This document shows positions 13,401 to 24,600 of a stretch of 64,000 bases of DNA, in pieces; positions within the stretch are counted from its first letter, which is position 1, and each line of letters starts with the position of its first letter. This DNA is from Numida meleagris (Eukaryota; Chordata; Aves; Galliformes; Numididae): assembly GCF_002078875.1 (NCBI RefSeq), contig NC_034438.1, positions 22,457,030 through 22,521,029 of the forward strand, in the 5' to 3' direction. The notes under the pieces are model-generated. The model saw nothing but the letters and a program-made list of their open reading frames with translations, made no database searches and had not been told where the DNA came from. Both the position numbers and the translations under genes were made by a program.

Positions 13401-13550
13401 AAAACACGAAGGAAAAAGAGGAAGGCTTGCTAAAGCGAGGAGGAGCGGCGCAGGGCCCTTACCTCGAGGCGCGGGCGGCGCGGCACGGCCCGGGCAGAGC
13501 TGCAGGGCAAGCGGCAGCAACAGCAGGGCGGCGCCGCGCTCGCACCCCAT
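4326..13550 (-). CDS. THBS4: Thrombospondin-4, 5' half of gene (coding exons 1-4; partial)
   Basis: THBS4 is a secreted, pentameric, calcium-binding matricellular glycoprotein of the extracellular matrix of tendon, muscle and nerve. Four exons on the minus strand join with perfect phase (88, 204, 248 and 106 nt), giving the first 215 residues of a family usually about 960 long. Residues 1 to about 23 form a signal peptide. Residues about 27-190 match the thrombospondin N-terminal laminin-G-like domain, including LSAFKLQPKSTATVFGLYS and YFEFAVMGR. Exon 4 carries the conserved NLQDCFLQQ stretch just before the coiled coil. The coiled coil, EGF, type-3 and C-terminal domains are missing and should lie left of base 1; no fifth exon was seen between 1 and 4325. 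All introns are GT-AG. The best family match is THBS4 rather than THBS3, supported by the MTX3 neighbour. No lesion is seen in the coding exons. Confidence 0.96.
4432..5487. other. THBS4 intron 3
   Basis: The intron is 1,056 bp with GTGAGC at its donor and CACTTCAG at its acceptor. It holds a C-rich run near 4652-4675, a T-run near 4716, and a short TAAGTTTAAATAAGTTTAAAT duplication near 5380-5400. No other feature is seen. Confidence 0.8.
5488..5735 (-). CDS. THBS4: THBS4 coding exon 3 (N-terminal domain, second half)
   Basis: The acceptor is GTGCCAG|TGGTGC and the donor is CAGAG|GTGAGC. The 248 nt encode residues 98-180, starting VVLRYLKNDGR and passing through VIFSNVHLADGKPHAVILW and ELYQDCLQVGAIQDLPKAF, then ending LRTLQKKPE. 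These are the diagnostic strands of the laminin-G-like fold in THBS4. Confidence 0.96.
5736..9519. other. THBS4 intron 2
   Basis: The intron is 3.8 kb with GT-AG ends. It is AT-rich and contains an A-rich purine tract at about 9187-9232. No repeat family or exon was recognised. Confidence 0.75.
9520..9723 (-). CDS. THBS4: THBS4 coding exon 2 (start of N-terminal domain)
   Basis: The acceptor is TTTTTCAG|TTATTG and the donor is AAAG|GTGAGT. The 204 nt enter in phase 1 and leave in phase 1, covering residues 30-97. The translation begins VIDLLPYANKR and includes VFLLSAFKLQPKSTATVFG and QYFEFAVMGRMSK, the typical beta-strand motifs of the thrombospondin N-terminal domain. Confidence 0.96.
9905..10176 (+). 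mobile_element. CR1 LINE 3' end
   Basis: The sequence runs from AACGGTTTTAAACTAAAAGAGG through TTCACTCAGAGGGTGGT and CTGGATGATCTTTAAGGTCC to TTCCGTGATTCTG, the standard CR1 tail. It is 5'-truncated and lies antisense to THBS4 in intron 1. Confidence 0.92.
10284..10337. repeat. 28-bp tandem duplication forming a hairpin
   Basis: Two copies of about 26 bp starting AAAGCTTTTCCA lie 28 bases apart. TAATTTATGAAAGC (10303-10316) and GCTTTCATAAATTA (10324-10337) are perfect inverted repeats of 14 bp separated by 7 bases. Confidence 0.85.
13377..13404. repeat. Poly-A tract close to THBS4 exon 1
   Basis: Fourteen and thirteen A residues are separated by one C. The tract lies about 60 bases into THBS4 intron 1 and reads as poly-T in the transcript. 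Confidence 0.9.
13463..13550 (-). CDS. THBS4: THBS4 coding exon 1 (signal peptide)
   Basis: The exon has ATG at 13550-13548 and encodes 29 codons plus one base. The product begins MGCERGAALLLLPLALQL, a short charged head followed by a leucine-rich core, then small residues suited to signal peptidase cleavage near residue 23. The splice donor follows as CGAG|GTAAGG. This ATG was chosen because it puts the hydrophobic core where other THBS4 proteins have it. The frame stays open upstream to about 13844, but that part is CpG-island read-through with no thrombospondin similarity. Confidence 0.92.
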
Positions 13551-13844
13551 GGCGGCCGCAGGCCGGGCAGCGCGAGAGGACGGCGCGCCACTCCGCTGCG
13601 CTCCGGGCCCGCGTTTAACGGGGGCTGCCCCGCGACGGGGAGGGACGGGGCGGGCGGTTGGCCATTGGCCCGGGGGCGGGTGGGGGCTGAGCCGGGGCAG
13701 GGCGCAGCCGTCCGAGGTGGCGCAGGTGGCTGCGGTGGGGGGACGTGGTCTTGCTTCGAATTTAGCTTCGCCTACTTTTTGTAGCTGTTGAATGTCATTG
13801 AAAGGGGTTGTGCAAACTGCAGAGCGGAGCAAACCAGGTTTCAT

Positions 13845-14225
13845 TGAATCACAGAATCATTAAGGTTGGAAAACACCCCTGAGATCACCCAGTCCAACCG
13901 CTCACCCACTCCAACCATGCCCACTGGATCATGTCCCTCGGTGGCACATCCACATATTTCTTGAATGCCTTCACCACCTCCCTGGGCAGCCTGTTCCAAC
14001 AGCTCACCACCCTAAGATGAAATTTTTCCTAATATCCAACCTGAACCTCTCCTGATGAAACTTGAAGCCATTCCTTCTCATTCTATCACTGTTAGAATGA
14101 CCACCTTGCCGCAACCTCCATCGTAGAGAACGATAAGGTCTCCTCTGAGCCTTATCTTCTTGAGATGGAGCAATCCCAGTTCCCTCAGCCCTTCCCCATA
14201 AGACTTCTGTTTCTAGAAGCCTTGA
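13845..14225 (-). mobile_element. CR1 LINE 3' fragment
   Basis: The plus strand begins GAATCACAGAATCATTAAGG, the reverse of a CR1 3' end, and continues with CTGGGCAGCCTGTTCCAAC and TTCCTAATATCCAACCTGAA. It sits between the THBS4 and MTX3 promoters. Confidence 0.93.
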
Positions 14226-17200
14226 CTGGCACTGTGAGGAACATGGAGTCTGACTTCTGCCATTTCTCTTAGAGTGCAGGGATAGTGGAAGAGCTTAAAC
14301 CAAAAGGACCAGGGTTGCGTGGAAAGGTTGCTTGTGTTAACAAACCCCTAGTCCTCAGGACTTAATCAAGTTCAGTTAAAAACAAACAACAACAACAAAA
14401 CCCCAACACTTCAGCTCTCAACTGCATGGATTTTCAGAACTTGACGTGCTCCCAGAATGTAATCATTCCATCTTCTGTCCTTCATAAGGTTCCAGTCTCA
14501 GCACTGATGACACTGAGGAAGCGAGGCACAAGGGAGTGAACATTCTGGGGCTGAGCTGCCAGTCTGCTCAATGTCATTGGGAAGCTACTCCCTAAGCAGT
14601 GCCCCCCTGCACCCTGCTTGCTAGGCAGAGACCAGCTGCCTGCTGGCTGCTTCTCCCACCAGTGCTTGCAGCATGTGGCAGGCTCCCAACCTGCTGCACT
14701 TGTCTCCTCATCCTATGTCTCTCCACCCACCCCAGCCCACAGACAAACCTCTGCCACATCAGAAGCAGCCTAGGGAGCTGTGGCTGCTCCCCTACCAGCT
14801 TGCAGCCCAGTGCACAGCTGGAATAGCTGGAGACGTCTGATATCATTTACATCATAAAAACAGGAGCAACAATAGCAGGAAAATTTTATGTTAAATGAGC
14901 AAAGCGGTGTTGATTAATGTTCAGCACATCAGGCATGGTGTATAGCTAATGAGCACTGAGGAGGACCACCTGGGGGCTCACTGTGGGCAGGGCAAGATTC
15001 AGCACACTGCAGGGCTGAGGCTGCCAACATGCTGTGGAGGGGAGGGTGGACTGGAATGGCCCCTACAGCTGCACAGGGTGCAGGTGTGGGCTCCTCTCCA
15101 ACGTGGCTGCAGTGGGATTCTCAAATACCTTCTTGCTGGCCTGTAGTCACTTGCCGTTGAGATACTCTTCCACATGGTACACCCCCCATACCACAGAACA
15201 CCCATACTTGTTAGCCTACACACGCGTTGACCCATTCAAAGCTGAACAAAGAAAGGGAGAAACAAAGCCACAAGTATCCTAGGAAGAAGTTTCATCCCAG
15301 AACCTCTCCCTAAAAATGATGGAGACAGCACAGGTTATTAGCAGTTTAACACCTGGATGTACAGCAGAACTGATACTGCTCTACAATCTTCTAGCATGAA
15401 GGAGAAACCCTTTGTCACCAAAGAGCATTCTTTGACATCACATGTGTGACAGTGTGCTCCCTTCCTTGTTCTCCAGCTTCCTCCTTGGCCTGGCCTTGCA
15501 CACAGGCCTTGCATAGGAGGACAATGAGCAACAGTACTGTTAACACTCTTGCTAAGACAGATTAACAACCACGTATCTGTGTCAAACTTGGGGGCTAAAG
15601 GAACTGACAGCAGACACCTGGTTCAACAGCCAAAGGCCAAGTGAGCATGAGCCCAAAACCAAACTATGACTCAACCATCTTACCCCATAAATAATGAGCA
15701 GCCTATAGCCCCTGGAGCTTACCCGTACAGCAGTGGATTGCAGTCAAGATTTCCCCTTAAGTAGAGAAGCCTTAACAAGTTACACCTGTGCAGAGATAGA
15801 TCCCTTACACCTTGACATTAAGATACCTTGCTGATGCAGATCCTCAGAAAGTGACTAATTGTTTGTTTTAAGCTGTTTTAGCTTCCCTAAGATTGTATCT
15901 TAGATTGACTGTGTACATATGATCCCTTAGTCATAAACTGCTGACTCAGTCAGGGACTAGGTGTGGATCCACCTTGGCTCCTTACCTCTGCATTTCAAGT
16001 TTAGAAAGCAAAGGAGTCCACTCTGAGCCTTGAGGCTCAAAAGGAGAGTCTTCTATATCAATGTGTTTAAGCCTACCCGCTATGCAGTAAATAATCAAGT
16101 GTATCCAGCCACCTCCAATCTTGTTAAGTTACAGTCAGATTGCTATGTTATATCTTGCTTATATTTCTGCTTCTCTCTTATGAGTCAAGTGCATAGTGTA
16201 GTTGTTTCCATCCATGACAACAGGTTTAAATGCATAACACAAAAACACTATGAAGATCTGCAAAATCACCACAGCTCCATGTAAAGTATTCTGTGACTAC
16301 TGCAGATAAAAAATGACACTAGATGGTGAAGTTTTATGCTTGCCTATCTATGGGAATGCTAAGAATTATTTGCATCCATGTATCATGTCATTTCTTTGAG
16401 TTTATCAAAATGTAGGAAATATTTTCTCAAAATGTTCCCTTTTCTAAACTATTTAATAAATCATTTTAACTTGTTTTTCACTTCTGAGTTACTTACAGTG
16501 GAGTCTTGTGGACTGATACTAATCAACTCAATGTGAGGAAGATCTTGTTTGTGGCATTTTATTCTCCTTGTCTTGGATGTTTGAGAGCCAAATTCTGTTC
16601 TTCCTCTGCCTGCTTATTTGTTGTGCTTATTCACCATGCATGTTAAAGCAAAATTTGGGAAACAGAGAATACTGCACAGTAAAACAAAACAGAACAAGTT
16701 CACAAAATACATAAGCAGAAGTTTAAGACCATCCTTAAATTAAGTTTGCCAGCACACACAAAGGTCACTGCAATTTTTCAAGTTTTCATTTTTATTATTG
16801 GAGTAAGTTACAGACTGAAAGAGATTTTGTGCTCAAGCAAAACCTTCTTTAAGGGATTTTTACAAAGCATAGTGTTTATCTGCTGTCTGGATGGGACTGT
16901 TTGACCTCATAACCATCATGTTAAATAACAACAGTGGAATATTAGCCATTTCTTTTCCACTCTTGTGTATTCCCTGTAGTACAAACTCCAGCTTAACTTA
17001 CTGGAGGGTGGTATCTTGAATACAAATCAGAAAGTGGTTATTGGGCATTATGTTTTCAAGAAACTTTCAGGAAACTTTTGTAAGGAATTTTTTTACAGGA
17101 ACACAAGACTCATTTTTTTTACAGAAGATCTGCAAATAAACCCCAACTGCTAAAATATTTGTCCTGCTTACTTTATGTAAACCAATAATACTGTATATGT

Positions 17201-18239
17201 ACAGAATACAAAGTAGCAGCCAATTTGATAGATTTTGCTTTGCAGAAGTGTTCATGGCCTGTTCAGATTTCAAGTAATGTGACTGGGGAGTTAGGAAGGA
17301 ATCGCTGCCGCTCAATTTCGATTTCATATTTTGCTCCTAATATCCATGAGGAGACTCACTGTTTTTATGGAGTTATATGGGTGGTTAAAAACCAGGGTGC
17401 AAGTGAAATCTCGGTGAAGTACAGCTCTAAACCACATCCTTCTGTGTTTCTGCCAACACTTAGGGGTTTGATCCTGCCACATTTTCATTGAAAGGGTGTG
17501 TAGAAAGAATGTGAGGTTTCAAACATGGGTTTGAGAGCAAGTTTTGCTTATTCAGAAGTCACAAAATGAAGCTCCACTTTTTCATGTCAAGGCATACATC
17601 CATTCTCAGAGCATCTATTTACATTTCATTGACACTAATAGAAATTCCACTCAGGCACCCAAAAGGAAAAACTCCGGGAAAGCCTCTGGATGGAGTAAGG
17701 AAAATGCAGATTGCCTTTTCTACCTTTGCCTTGGAGTCCATAACGGTACAGAGATGAACTGGGCCCTAACGCAGTGCAAGGAATGTCTAAGCCTTCTTGC
17801 AATCTGCCGTAAGGGGAGTGCTAAGCTGGTTTATCCTCCATACAGAAATGGATGTTTGTGACACAAATTCCATGCAGATCTGAAACCACAGATCTGATGA
17901 GGCAGGCAGGAAGAAACCTTGCCCTTGCTCTCCTCATCTCTTTTTGTGCTGTAGACCTGAATAGCATTGGTCAGTGCTGTTTTTTTTCTTATTTAAGGTC
18001 CTGTAGTATTTTTCCTTGTGTAGGAAGGATGGAAACATTTTACCTGAGTTTGTATTTTAACAGTAAGTAGTGCTGTGGTATGTCTATACAAATGTTGAAA
18101 CAAAATGCAGAATGGTATCTTTAGAGGTCCACAGTAAAAACACACACTTGCATGGGCTCTCATAATTACTTGATCAAAAATGGTATAACGCAATCAGATT
18201 TCCTTATTTTTAAAGGCAAACTGCTGGTGGCTGCTCAAA
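14226..18239. other. Intergenic segment between THBS4 and MTX3
   Basis: No gene is recognised. GC-richer patches lie at about 14590-14830 and 14960-15120. The segment 15590-16050, with CATAAATA-type sequence near 15688, has the look of a very old LTR, but no boundary can be fixed. Confidence 0.5.
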
Positions 18240-18553
18240 AGTCGTCGTTTTTACTCCCGTGGAAAGCCGTGACTTCGTGCGACACAACCAGCCCGCAGAG
18301 CCGAGGTTCAGCCACGCGGTCATCCCAAGCAGTAGATTTTTCACGGCGGGCAGCATCTCTAGGCAGGGTGACGGCCTCGGGCAACCGGGCAGCCGGCCGC
18401 GCAGAAGCCCTCGAGCCAGGGACTGGCCGCGGCCCTCCAAGCCTTCCTGCCGCCCGCCCGCTTCTCCCTCCCCGCGAGGCGGCCGGGGGCGCTCGGGCGC
18501 CGCCATGCGAGGGTAGCAGCGGCGCGCTCCCCGGGCCCGCGCTGCCGGCGGAC

Positions 18554-18564
18554 AAGATGGCGGC
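18554..18564 (+). promoter_or_regulatory. YY1-type motif over the MTX3 start codon
   Basis: The sequence AAGATGGCGGC matches the YY1 core and contains the MTX3 ATG. YY1 sites of this form just downstream of the transcription start are typical of TATA-less housekeeping genes, some for mitochondrial proteins. Binding here is inferred from the motif. Confidence 0.6.
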
Positions 18565-18637
18565 TCCCATGGAGCTGAGCTGCTGGGGAGGCGACTGGGG
18601 GCTGCCGTCCCTGCATCCGGAGTCTCTGACCGTCATG
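18557..18637 (+). CDS. MTX3: MTX3 coding exon 1
   Basis: The ATG lies in AAGATGGCGGC inside a CpG island. The 27 codons end GTCATG|GTAACG. The start is fixed by strong family agreement of [15 protein letters not shown] with other metaxin-3 proteins. A second in-frame ATG at codon 5 is less likely to be used. Confidence 0.96.
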
Positions 18638-21600
18638 GTAACGGCGGGGGCCGCCACCCGCCCCGGGAGGAGGGCTGCAGGGAGGGAGGCACGGTGCCGC
18701 GGGCTGCCTCGCGCCGGGATGGCTGTACAGGGGCTGGTCCCGCCGGGAAGGCGGCGCCGCCGCCACCGAGGGGCGCTCTGAAGCCGGGCGCGGCCTGTGC
18801 CGGGCGCGGGGCACGGCGGCGTCTGGCGGGGCCGTGAGGCACGACCCGCAGTGCGTGCGGGGTGCGGGCTGCGGCGGGGCCGAGCGGGACCCGGGTGTGC
18901 CCGCGGGGAGCGCATGGCAGGGGACCGCGCTGCGCCGGCGTCACCGAGCAGGCCGAAACATTGCAATAAAAGTTTTGTCCTTATCAGTAATACACATCTC
19001 TGCAAGGAGGTCTGACCGGAACCCTTAAAATAGGAGCTTGCTCCTGGTTCAGAAACGCAGGTGCGCATAGTACTGGTGAACTTTTACAGAATTATTTAAC
19101 CCAACGCAGCTGATGAGAATGCTCAGGCCTGCTTTTTGAAATGCTGTCTTATGCTTACATGTGCTGACTAGATTGTTTTCTGCAATCTGTTTCAGGCTTA
19201 TGCTAAATTCTCTGGTGCTCCTCTGACAGTGAATACTATAAATAACTCCTGGAGCACTCCAAAAGGTACCTTATTTGCATTTCTGTTATTTTAATGCTCA
19301 TTGCTTTACAAGTGTGGGTTCTACGGTTTCTTTTTCTTCATTTTCTTTGGTTTTGTGTTCATGGTTCATCTGTCCCTGTGCAGTTTACCTGCTTTCATTA
19401 TGTATTAATAAGCATCTTTACAGGATTAAGTGTGATGAATTTGCAAGGGTCAAGTAGCAGAAGATATAAATAGAATGCCTTAAAGGGCACTTTAGTAAAA
19501 TGTGTATGGGTGAAGCAGAGGAGAATCAACAAAGTGGTAATGCAAAAATATACACCTGTTTTGTCAGGCAGTCTGAAAAGATGATACACTGGAGGCAGTT
19601 GCATGGAAATATTTATATGGTGGGTACTAGACTTGCATAATGGAAGCAGCATTCTTTAATTACACATGATTTAACAAGCTTGTGCGGGTGGAAGTAGAAT
19701 ATGAGTCTGAAAGAGTGCAACTTCCATCAGCTGGGATATTTGGTACTGTGCTAATTTACGGAGGTTGAATCAGGAAAAGTGCCTGACAGGGTAGTTGCCA
19801 AATGGATTGAAGGTAAGATGTCAGAGGATTTCTTTATGTTGGATATTTTTATATACTGCATATCTGCTTGCTCAGTGTTTAGGTCATTGTGTTGGTGTGT
19901 TCCAGACAAGTAACGTCACTGCAGGGTGACATAGTTTGTCACTTAAACTTACCATGTTTTTAATTTAGGCATTACTGTATCCATATGATAGTTGCATCTT
20001 TCTCTCTTACTCTTTGGTGTATTGCTTTCTGTTAGCCAAAATGCTAGCAGAAAATTGCTTTCTGTTAGCAAGAACTATCTTGGTATACTTCTCAAAAAGT
20101 TTTGTGGCTTTCTTCACGGTCAAGATAATTAAAATCCCTACTGGAAAAAAAAATCCAAATATTTTGTAATTGATATTTTAGTAGTATTTAGCTTACAGTC
20201 CTATTAGGCTTGTTGTGGCAGGTACCTTGTAAATGTGCTATTACGCAGCCCCTGTTAAAGAGATTTACAATCTACAGTCTTTAATTCTGCAGTCTAATGA
20301 GTAAAAGCAGACTGGTGCTTCTGGGAGAAGGAAATTCTTTGGTTCTGGAAGAGGTCTTCCTTAGGCACTGGTAGCTTAATCAGTGGTTGTAACAAGTCCA
20401 GGAAAATAGATGGTTAAAATGGTTTTGAAAGGTCAAGAAAAAGATAGGATGAAAAAGACCTAGCAGATGTTCTGGTTGAAACCCAGACAAGTAGCCTGGA
20501 TCTCAAAGTATCAAATACCTAGTTGGTGACATTAGTTTCAGTCTGGGCTTTTTTTAATGCTATTAGCAAAGGCCGCCATATGCCAAATATGTTTATGATC
20601 TTGGTGGAAATCAACTATATATAGCTTACTTTATACATACATGTTGGGAAGGTCAGAGCATGGTATGGAGAAAAGGAAAACAGGTTAAGTGACTGATCAC
20701 TTTCCCGTTACATTAGAATTGCTACATATAAATTCTGTTGACTGTATTATTTGTGCCTTCTAGCAGATGTACCAGTTCTCATATCAGAAGACACTGTTAT
20801 TTCTCAGCCAGCAAAAATACTAAACTTCTTAAGAAAGCAGGTATGTTGCTCTCAGAAGACTGGTTTTCTCTACCTTGTAGTGAGTTTTTGCATCCCCTAC
20901 ATAGATTGATACAGGCTTCTTCAAACCTGGAAACCAGTTCTGACTCAATGCTTATCTGTTTTTTGTACAGACATGAGAATTGCAAAATGGTGGATCACTG
21001 ATAGCTGTTTAAAAGTTTGGTTGTTATGAAAAATTTAAAAATAGGCACAAGAAAACTCTTCATTGGAAAGGACAACACACTGTCCTCAACTGAGCAGTTT
21101 CTCACTGAGTTTCATCATGCTGTTAATTATAACACTTTAACGTCATTACAGCTTTGCAGACCTAGGAGATCATTGTTAGGGAAATGTAGTTTTAACTGTT
21201 GAAATGGGTAATCATTTCCCAGTGTTCTTTTTTCTTCTTTCTTTTTTTTTTTCTGAAGGATAACACATATGGTGTTGTTTTTAATCTATGTAGTTTTTCT
21301 GTAGCTTGTAGCATAAAAATGTCTGCAGGCATTTCTTGATGCACATCATGTTATTGCGTAGTCAAATCTTGCCTGCTTTTTTTTGCCTGCCTCTCAGTGT
21401 TTTATTCAAAAAGAATAAAGCGATACAGCTTCTTCTTTTCACAAGTATAAAGATGTCTAATAAAGCATGGCATCATCATTTTTATTTCTGAGATGATCTC
21501 CCAACCCACTATTCTGTCTTTGCATTAGAAATTCTGTTCCTGCCTAGTTAAGAGGACTATCTGGTGAATGGCATGTTATTGAAACTTTAAATCTTTCTCC

Positions 21601-24600
21601 GGAGAAAAATTGAATCTGAAAACTGAGCATTTGGGATGAGATTTCAGGCAGTGTTTTTAAAATTCTGCAGTTTCCTAGCCATTTGAATACCAAGGATTTC
21701 ATATCAATGCAAAAAGAACACCCTCTTTAACTCCAAAGTATACCAGTAATATGCATGCTTTTAAGATACCTAAAAATAAGGTGGCTCAACACCAATTTTT
21801 ACTGTTTCTAAATTAGTGAATTTCCTAAAAGATTACCAACCCTTTCAATGTACCTTAAAAGGATTCATTGTTTGAATCAAAAGCTCAGGTAGCTGTAATG
21901 ACGTTAATTTAGCTGTGCATTTCATTCGCTTTATTGTCAGCATTCAATTTTTAAACATATGAAGTGGTAATTAAAAGACAGAAGTACTTTCATTATTTTT
22001 TTTTAACACTTACAACTACTTAAGTGACGGATGTGTCCTCAGAAATACAGGTGGGGTCTTGCAAGAGGTTTGCCTTAGCACTAGGTATTGAAAAATTGCC
22101 TCTGTGTTACAGGATAGCTGCTTGGAAAGCAGTGGGAAGTAGGCACAAGAGTTATTTTGGCAGTGGGAGGGCCCCAAGATCTTAGAACGGGAAAGCAGAA
22201 ATTGAAAATGTTAGGAGATGTAACACAGCTAGACTGAAGAACTGAAGGAAAACAATTGCAGAAACTGCATGTCTTCTGTCTGGAAAAGTATTGTGTATTT
22301 AATAGTTTGGTAGCTGTTAGGTTTGAATTAATTTTGGGTTGTGTTGATCATCTTTCTGGAAAGTTTGGTATAACACTAATTATAGTATGAGGTGGTTGGT
22401 GGCTTTTTTCTATTTGTTGTTGTTTTAAATTCACAGAAATACAATGCTGATTATGAATTGTCTGCAAAGCAAGGAGCTGATACACTGGCTTATATTGCAC
22501 TACTTGAAGAGAAACTGCTTCCTGCTCTGGTAAGTACTAGTGAATACTTCATAATGGCTGGAATTTGAAGAGTATTACAAGAGGTTCCCAGTGTGAGAGA
22601 CAGAAGTTTCTCAGCCATAGTCCTGGCTTGAATGTGTTTGTGTTCTTAGTCCAATTTTGAAAAGACTGCCTAGCAACTTCAGAAAAGAAAAAAGTGTGTG
22701 GGAGGTGTGAAGTAATAATAATGAACTTATGAAAGACTTTTAAAATGGCACCTCTGAATGTGTTTCTTCTTAGATGCTTTCTTGGAACAGTATCCCGCAA
22801 ACAGCTTTTTCTGGCCATTCTTTGTTTCACGATGCTTTTTCAAAAAGCTTGGAGTAAGATGTGGTATGGCTGATGTGGGGTGCACAACTGTGAAAGCCTT
22901 TTGAGCTGTTAAGTGGGAACTTTTGAAATACCCACCACTAGTTCATTTTTTGGTTCAGTAAATAACACATGGCTACACGCCCTCACCGATATAGTATAAG
23001 TACATTAATAGCTATAAAAAAATCTGCAAGCAATTGATCTGTTGAGTGCCTTTGACTTGAATTTATACAGGAAAAAGTACTTTAACCAGGTAATGTCATG
23101 GGTAGCCTCTTCAGTTATCCTGCAAGGCTTTCACATTCATAATTTCTTAATATCTTTCATTTCAAGAGGTATGTAAAATTAAAAAAAAATCCAAAACTTT
23201 CAAACCTGATTCTGTATATCTGCAACTTATGTTGTGATACAGTTTCTCTGTATAGTATACAGAATCATAGAATGGCCTGGGTTGAAAAAGACCATAATGA
23301 TTGTTTAGTTTCAACTCCCTTGACGTGGGCAGGGTTGCCAACCACTAGACCATGTTGCCCGGAGCCGCATCCAGCCTGGCTCGAGGCTGAATGCCTCCAG
23401 GGACGGGGCATCCACAACCTCCTTGGGCAACCTGTTCCAGTGCATCACCACCCTCTGTATGAAAAAATTCCTCCTAATATCTAACCTGAATCTCCCCTGT
23501 CTCAGTTTAAAACCATTCCCTCTTGTCCAATTGCTATCCACCCACATAAACAGGTGTACCCCCTCCTGTTTATACGCTCCCTTCAAATATTGGAAGGCCA
23601 CAATGAGGTGTCCCTGGAGCCTTCTCTTCTCCAAGCTAAACAAGCCCAGCTGCCTCAACCTTTCTTCATAGGAGAGGTGCTCCAGCCCTCTGATCATCTT
23701 GGTGGCCCTCCTCTGGACCCGTTCCAAGAGCTCTGCGTCTTTCTTGTGCTGGGGGCCCCAGGCCTGGACACAGTACTCCAGATGGGGCCTCACATGAGCT
23801 GAGTAGAGGGGGACAATCCCCTCCCTCTCCCTGCTGGCCACTCCTCTATTCATGCAGCCCAGAACATAGCTGGTCTTCTGGGCTGCCAGCGCACACTGCT
23901 GGCTCATGTCCAGCTTCTCGTCTACCAGGACTCCCAAGTCCCTCTCCGCAGGGCTGCTTTCAAGGAGATCTTCCCCCATTCTGTATAAATACTTGGAATT
24001 GCCCTGGCCCAAGTGCAGCACCTTGTATTTGGCCTTGTTGAACCTCATTAGGTTCACATGGGCCCACTTGTCCAGCCTGTCCAGGTCCCTCTGGATGGCT
24101 TCCCTTCCCTCCAGTGTATCGACTGCACCACTCAGCTTGATGCCATCAGCAAACTTGCTGAGGGTGCACCCAATCCCATCATCTGTGTTATTGATGAAGA
24201 TGCTGAAGAGCACCAGTCCCAAGACTGTGCCTTGTGGGACACCACTCGTGACCAGCCTCCACCCTGACACAAGCCCATTGATCACAACCCTTTGGCTGTG
24301 TCCAGCCAACCAGTTCTTAATACACCGAACAGTCCATCCTTCAAATCCATACCTCTCCAATTTGGAGAGAAGGATGTGGTGAGGGACCCTGTCAAAGGCT
24401 TTGCAGAAGTCCAGGTAGATGACATCCGTCGCCCTTCTCCCATCCACCGATGCCATCACTCCATCATAGAAGGCCACCAGATTGGTCAGGCAAGATCTGC
24501 CCTTGGTGAAGCCATGCTGGCTGTCTCAGATCACCTCTTCATCTCGTATGTGCCTTAACATGTCTTCTAGGAGGATCTGCTCCATGATCTTCCCAGGCAC

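Larger units (their letters stand above)
9724..13462. other. THBS4 intron 1
   Basis: The intron is 3.7 kb with GTAAGG donor and TTTTTCAG acceptor. It contains a CR1 3' end (9905-10176), a 28-bp duplication with hairpin (10284-10337), and A-runs at 11100-11114 and 13377-13404. The rest is unremarkable. Confidence 0.75.
13225..13740 (-). promoter_or_regulatory. CpG-island promoter of THBS4
   Basis: Strongly GC- and CpG-rich sequence covers exon 1 and the region before it. On the minus strand a CCAAT box (ATTGG on plus at 13664-13668) lies about 115 bases before the ATG. GC-box sequences sit at 13647-13654 and about 13672-13685. No clear TATA box is seen, although GTTAAAC occurs near 13615. The transcription start cannot be placed from sequence alone. 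Confidence 0.75.
18240..18960 (+). promoter_or_regulatory. CpG-island promoter of MTX3
   Basis: A dense CpG block spans exon 1 of MTX3 and flanks it on both sides. It has no TATA box, as expected for a housekeeping gene. The long open frames on both strands here reflect GC richness and are not genes. Confidence 0.8.
18638..22436. other. MTX3 introns 1-3 (with exons 2 and 3 between)
   Basis: The introns run 18638-19195, 19266-20766 and 20841-22436. They contain no recognised transposon. A 16-base duplication ATTGCTTTCTGTTAGC occurs at 20021-20036 and 20054-20069. Confidence 0.75.

Noticed and set aside
13110..13844. Open frame of 244 codons on minus including THBS4 exon 1
   Set aside because: Only 13550-13463 is coding; the rest is 5' flank and intron 1 read-through, including a poly-T translated as a phenylalanine run.
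18152..18781. Open frame of 209 codons on plus across the MTX3 CpG island
   Set aside because: It is in a different frame from MTX3 exon 1, has low-complexity Arg/Ala/Pro composition and no family resemblance; it is a GC-rich shadow.
18235..19068. Open frame of 277 codons on minus over the MTX3 promoter
   Set aside because: It is antisense CpG-island read-through with Arg/Pro/Ala bias and no recognised domain.
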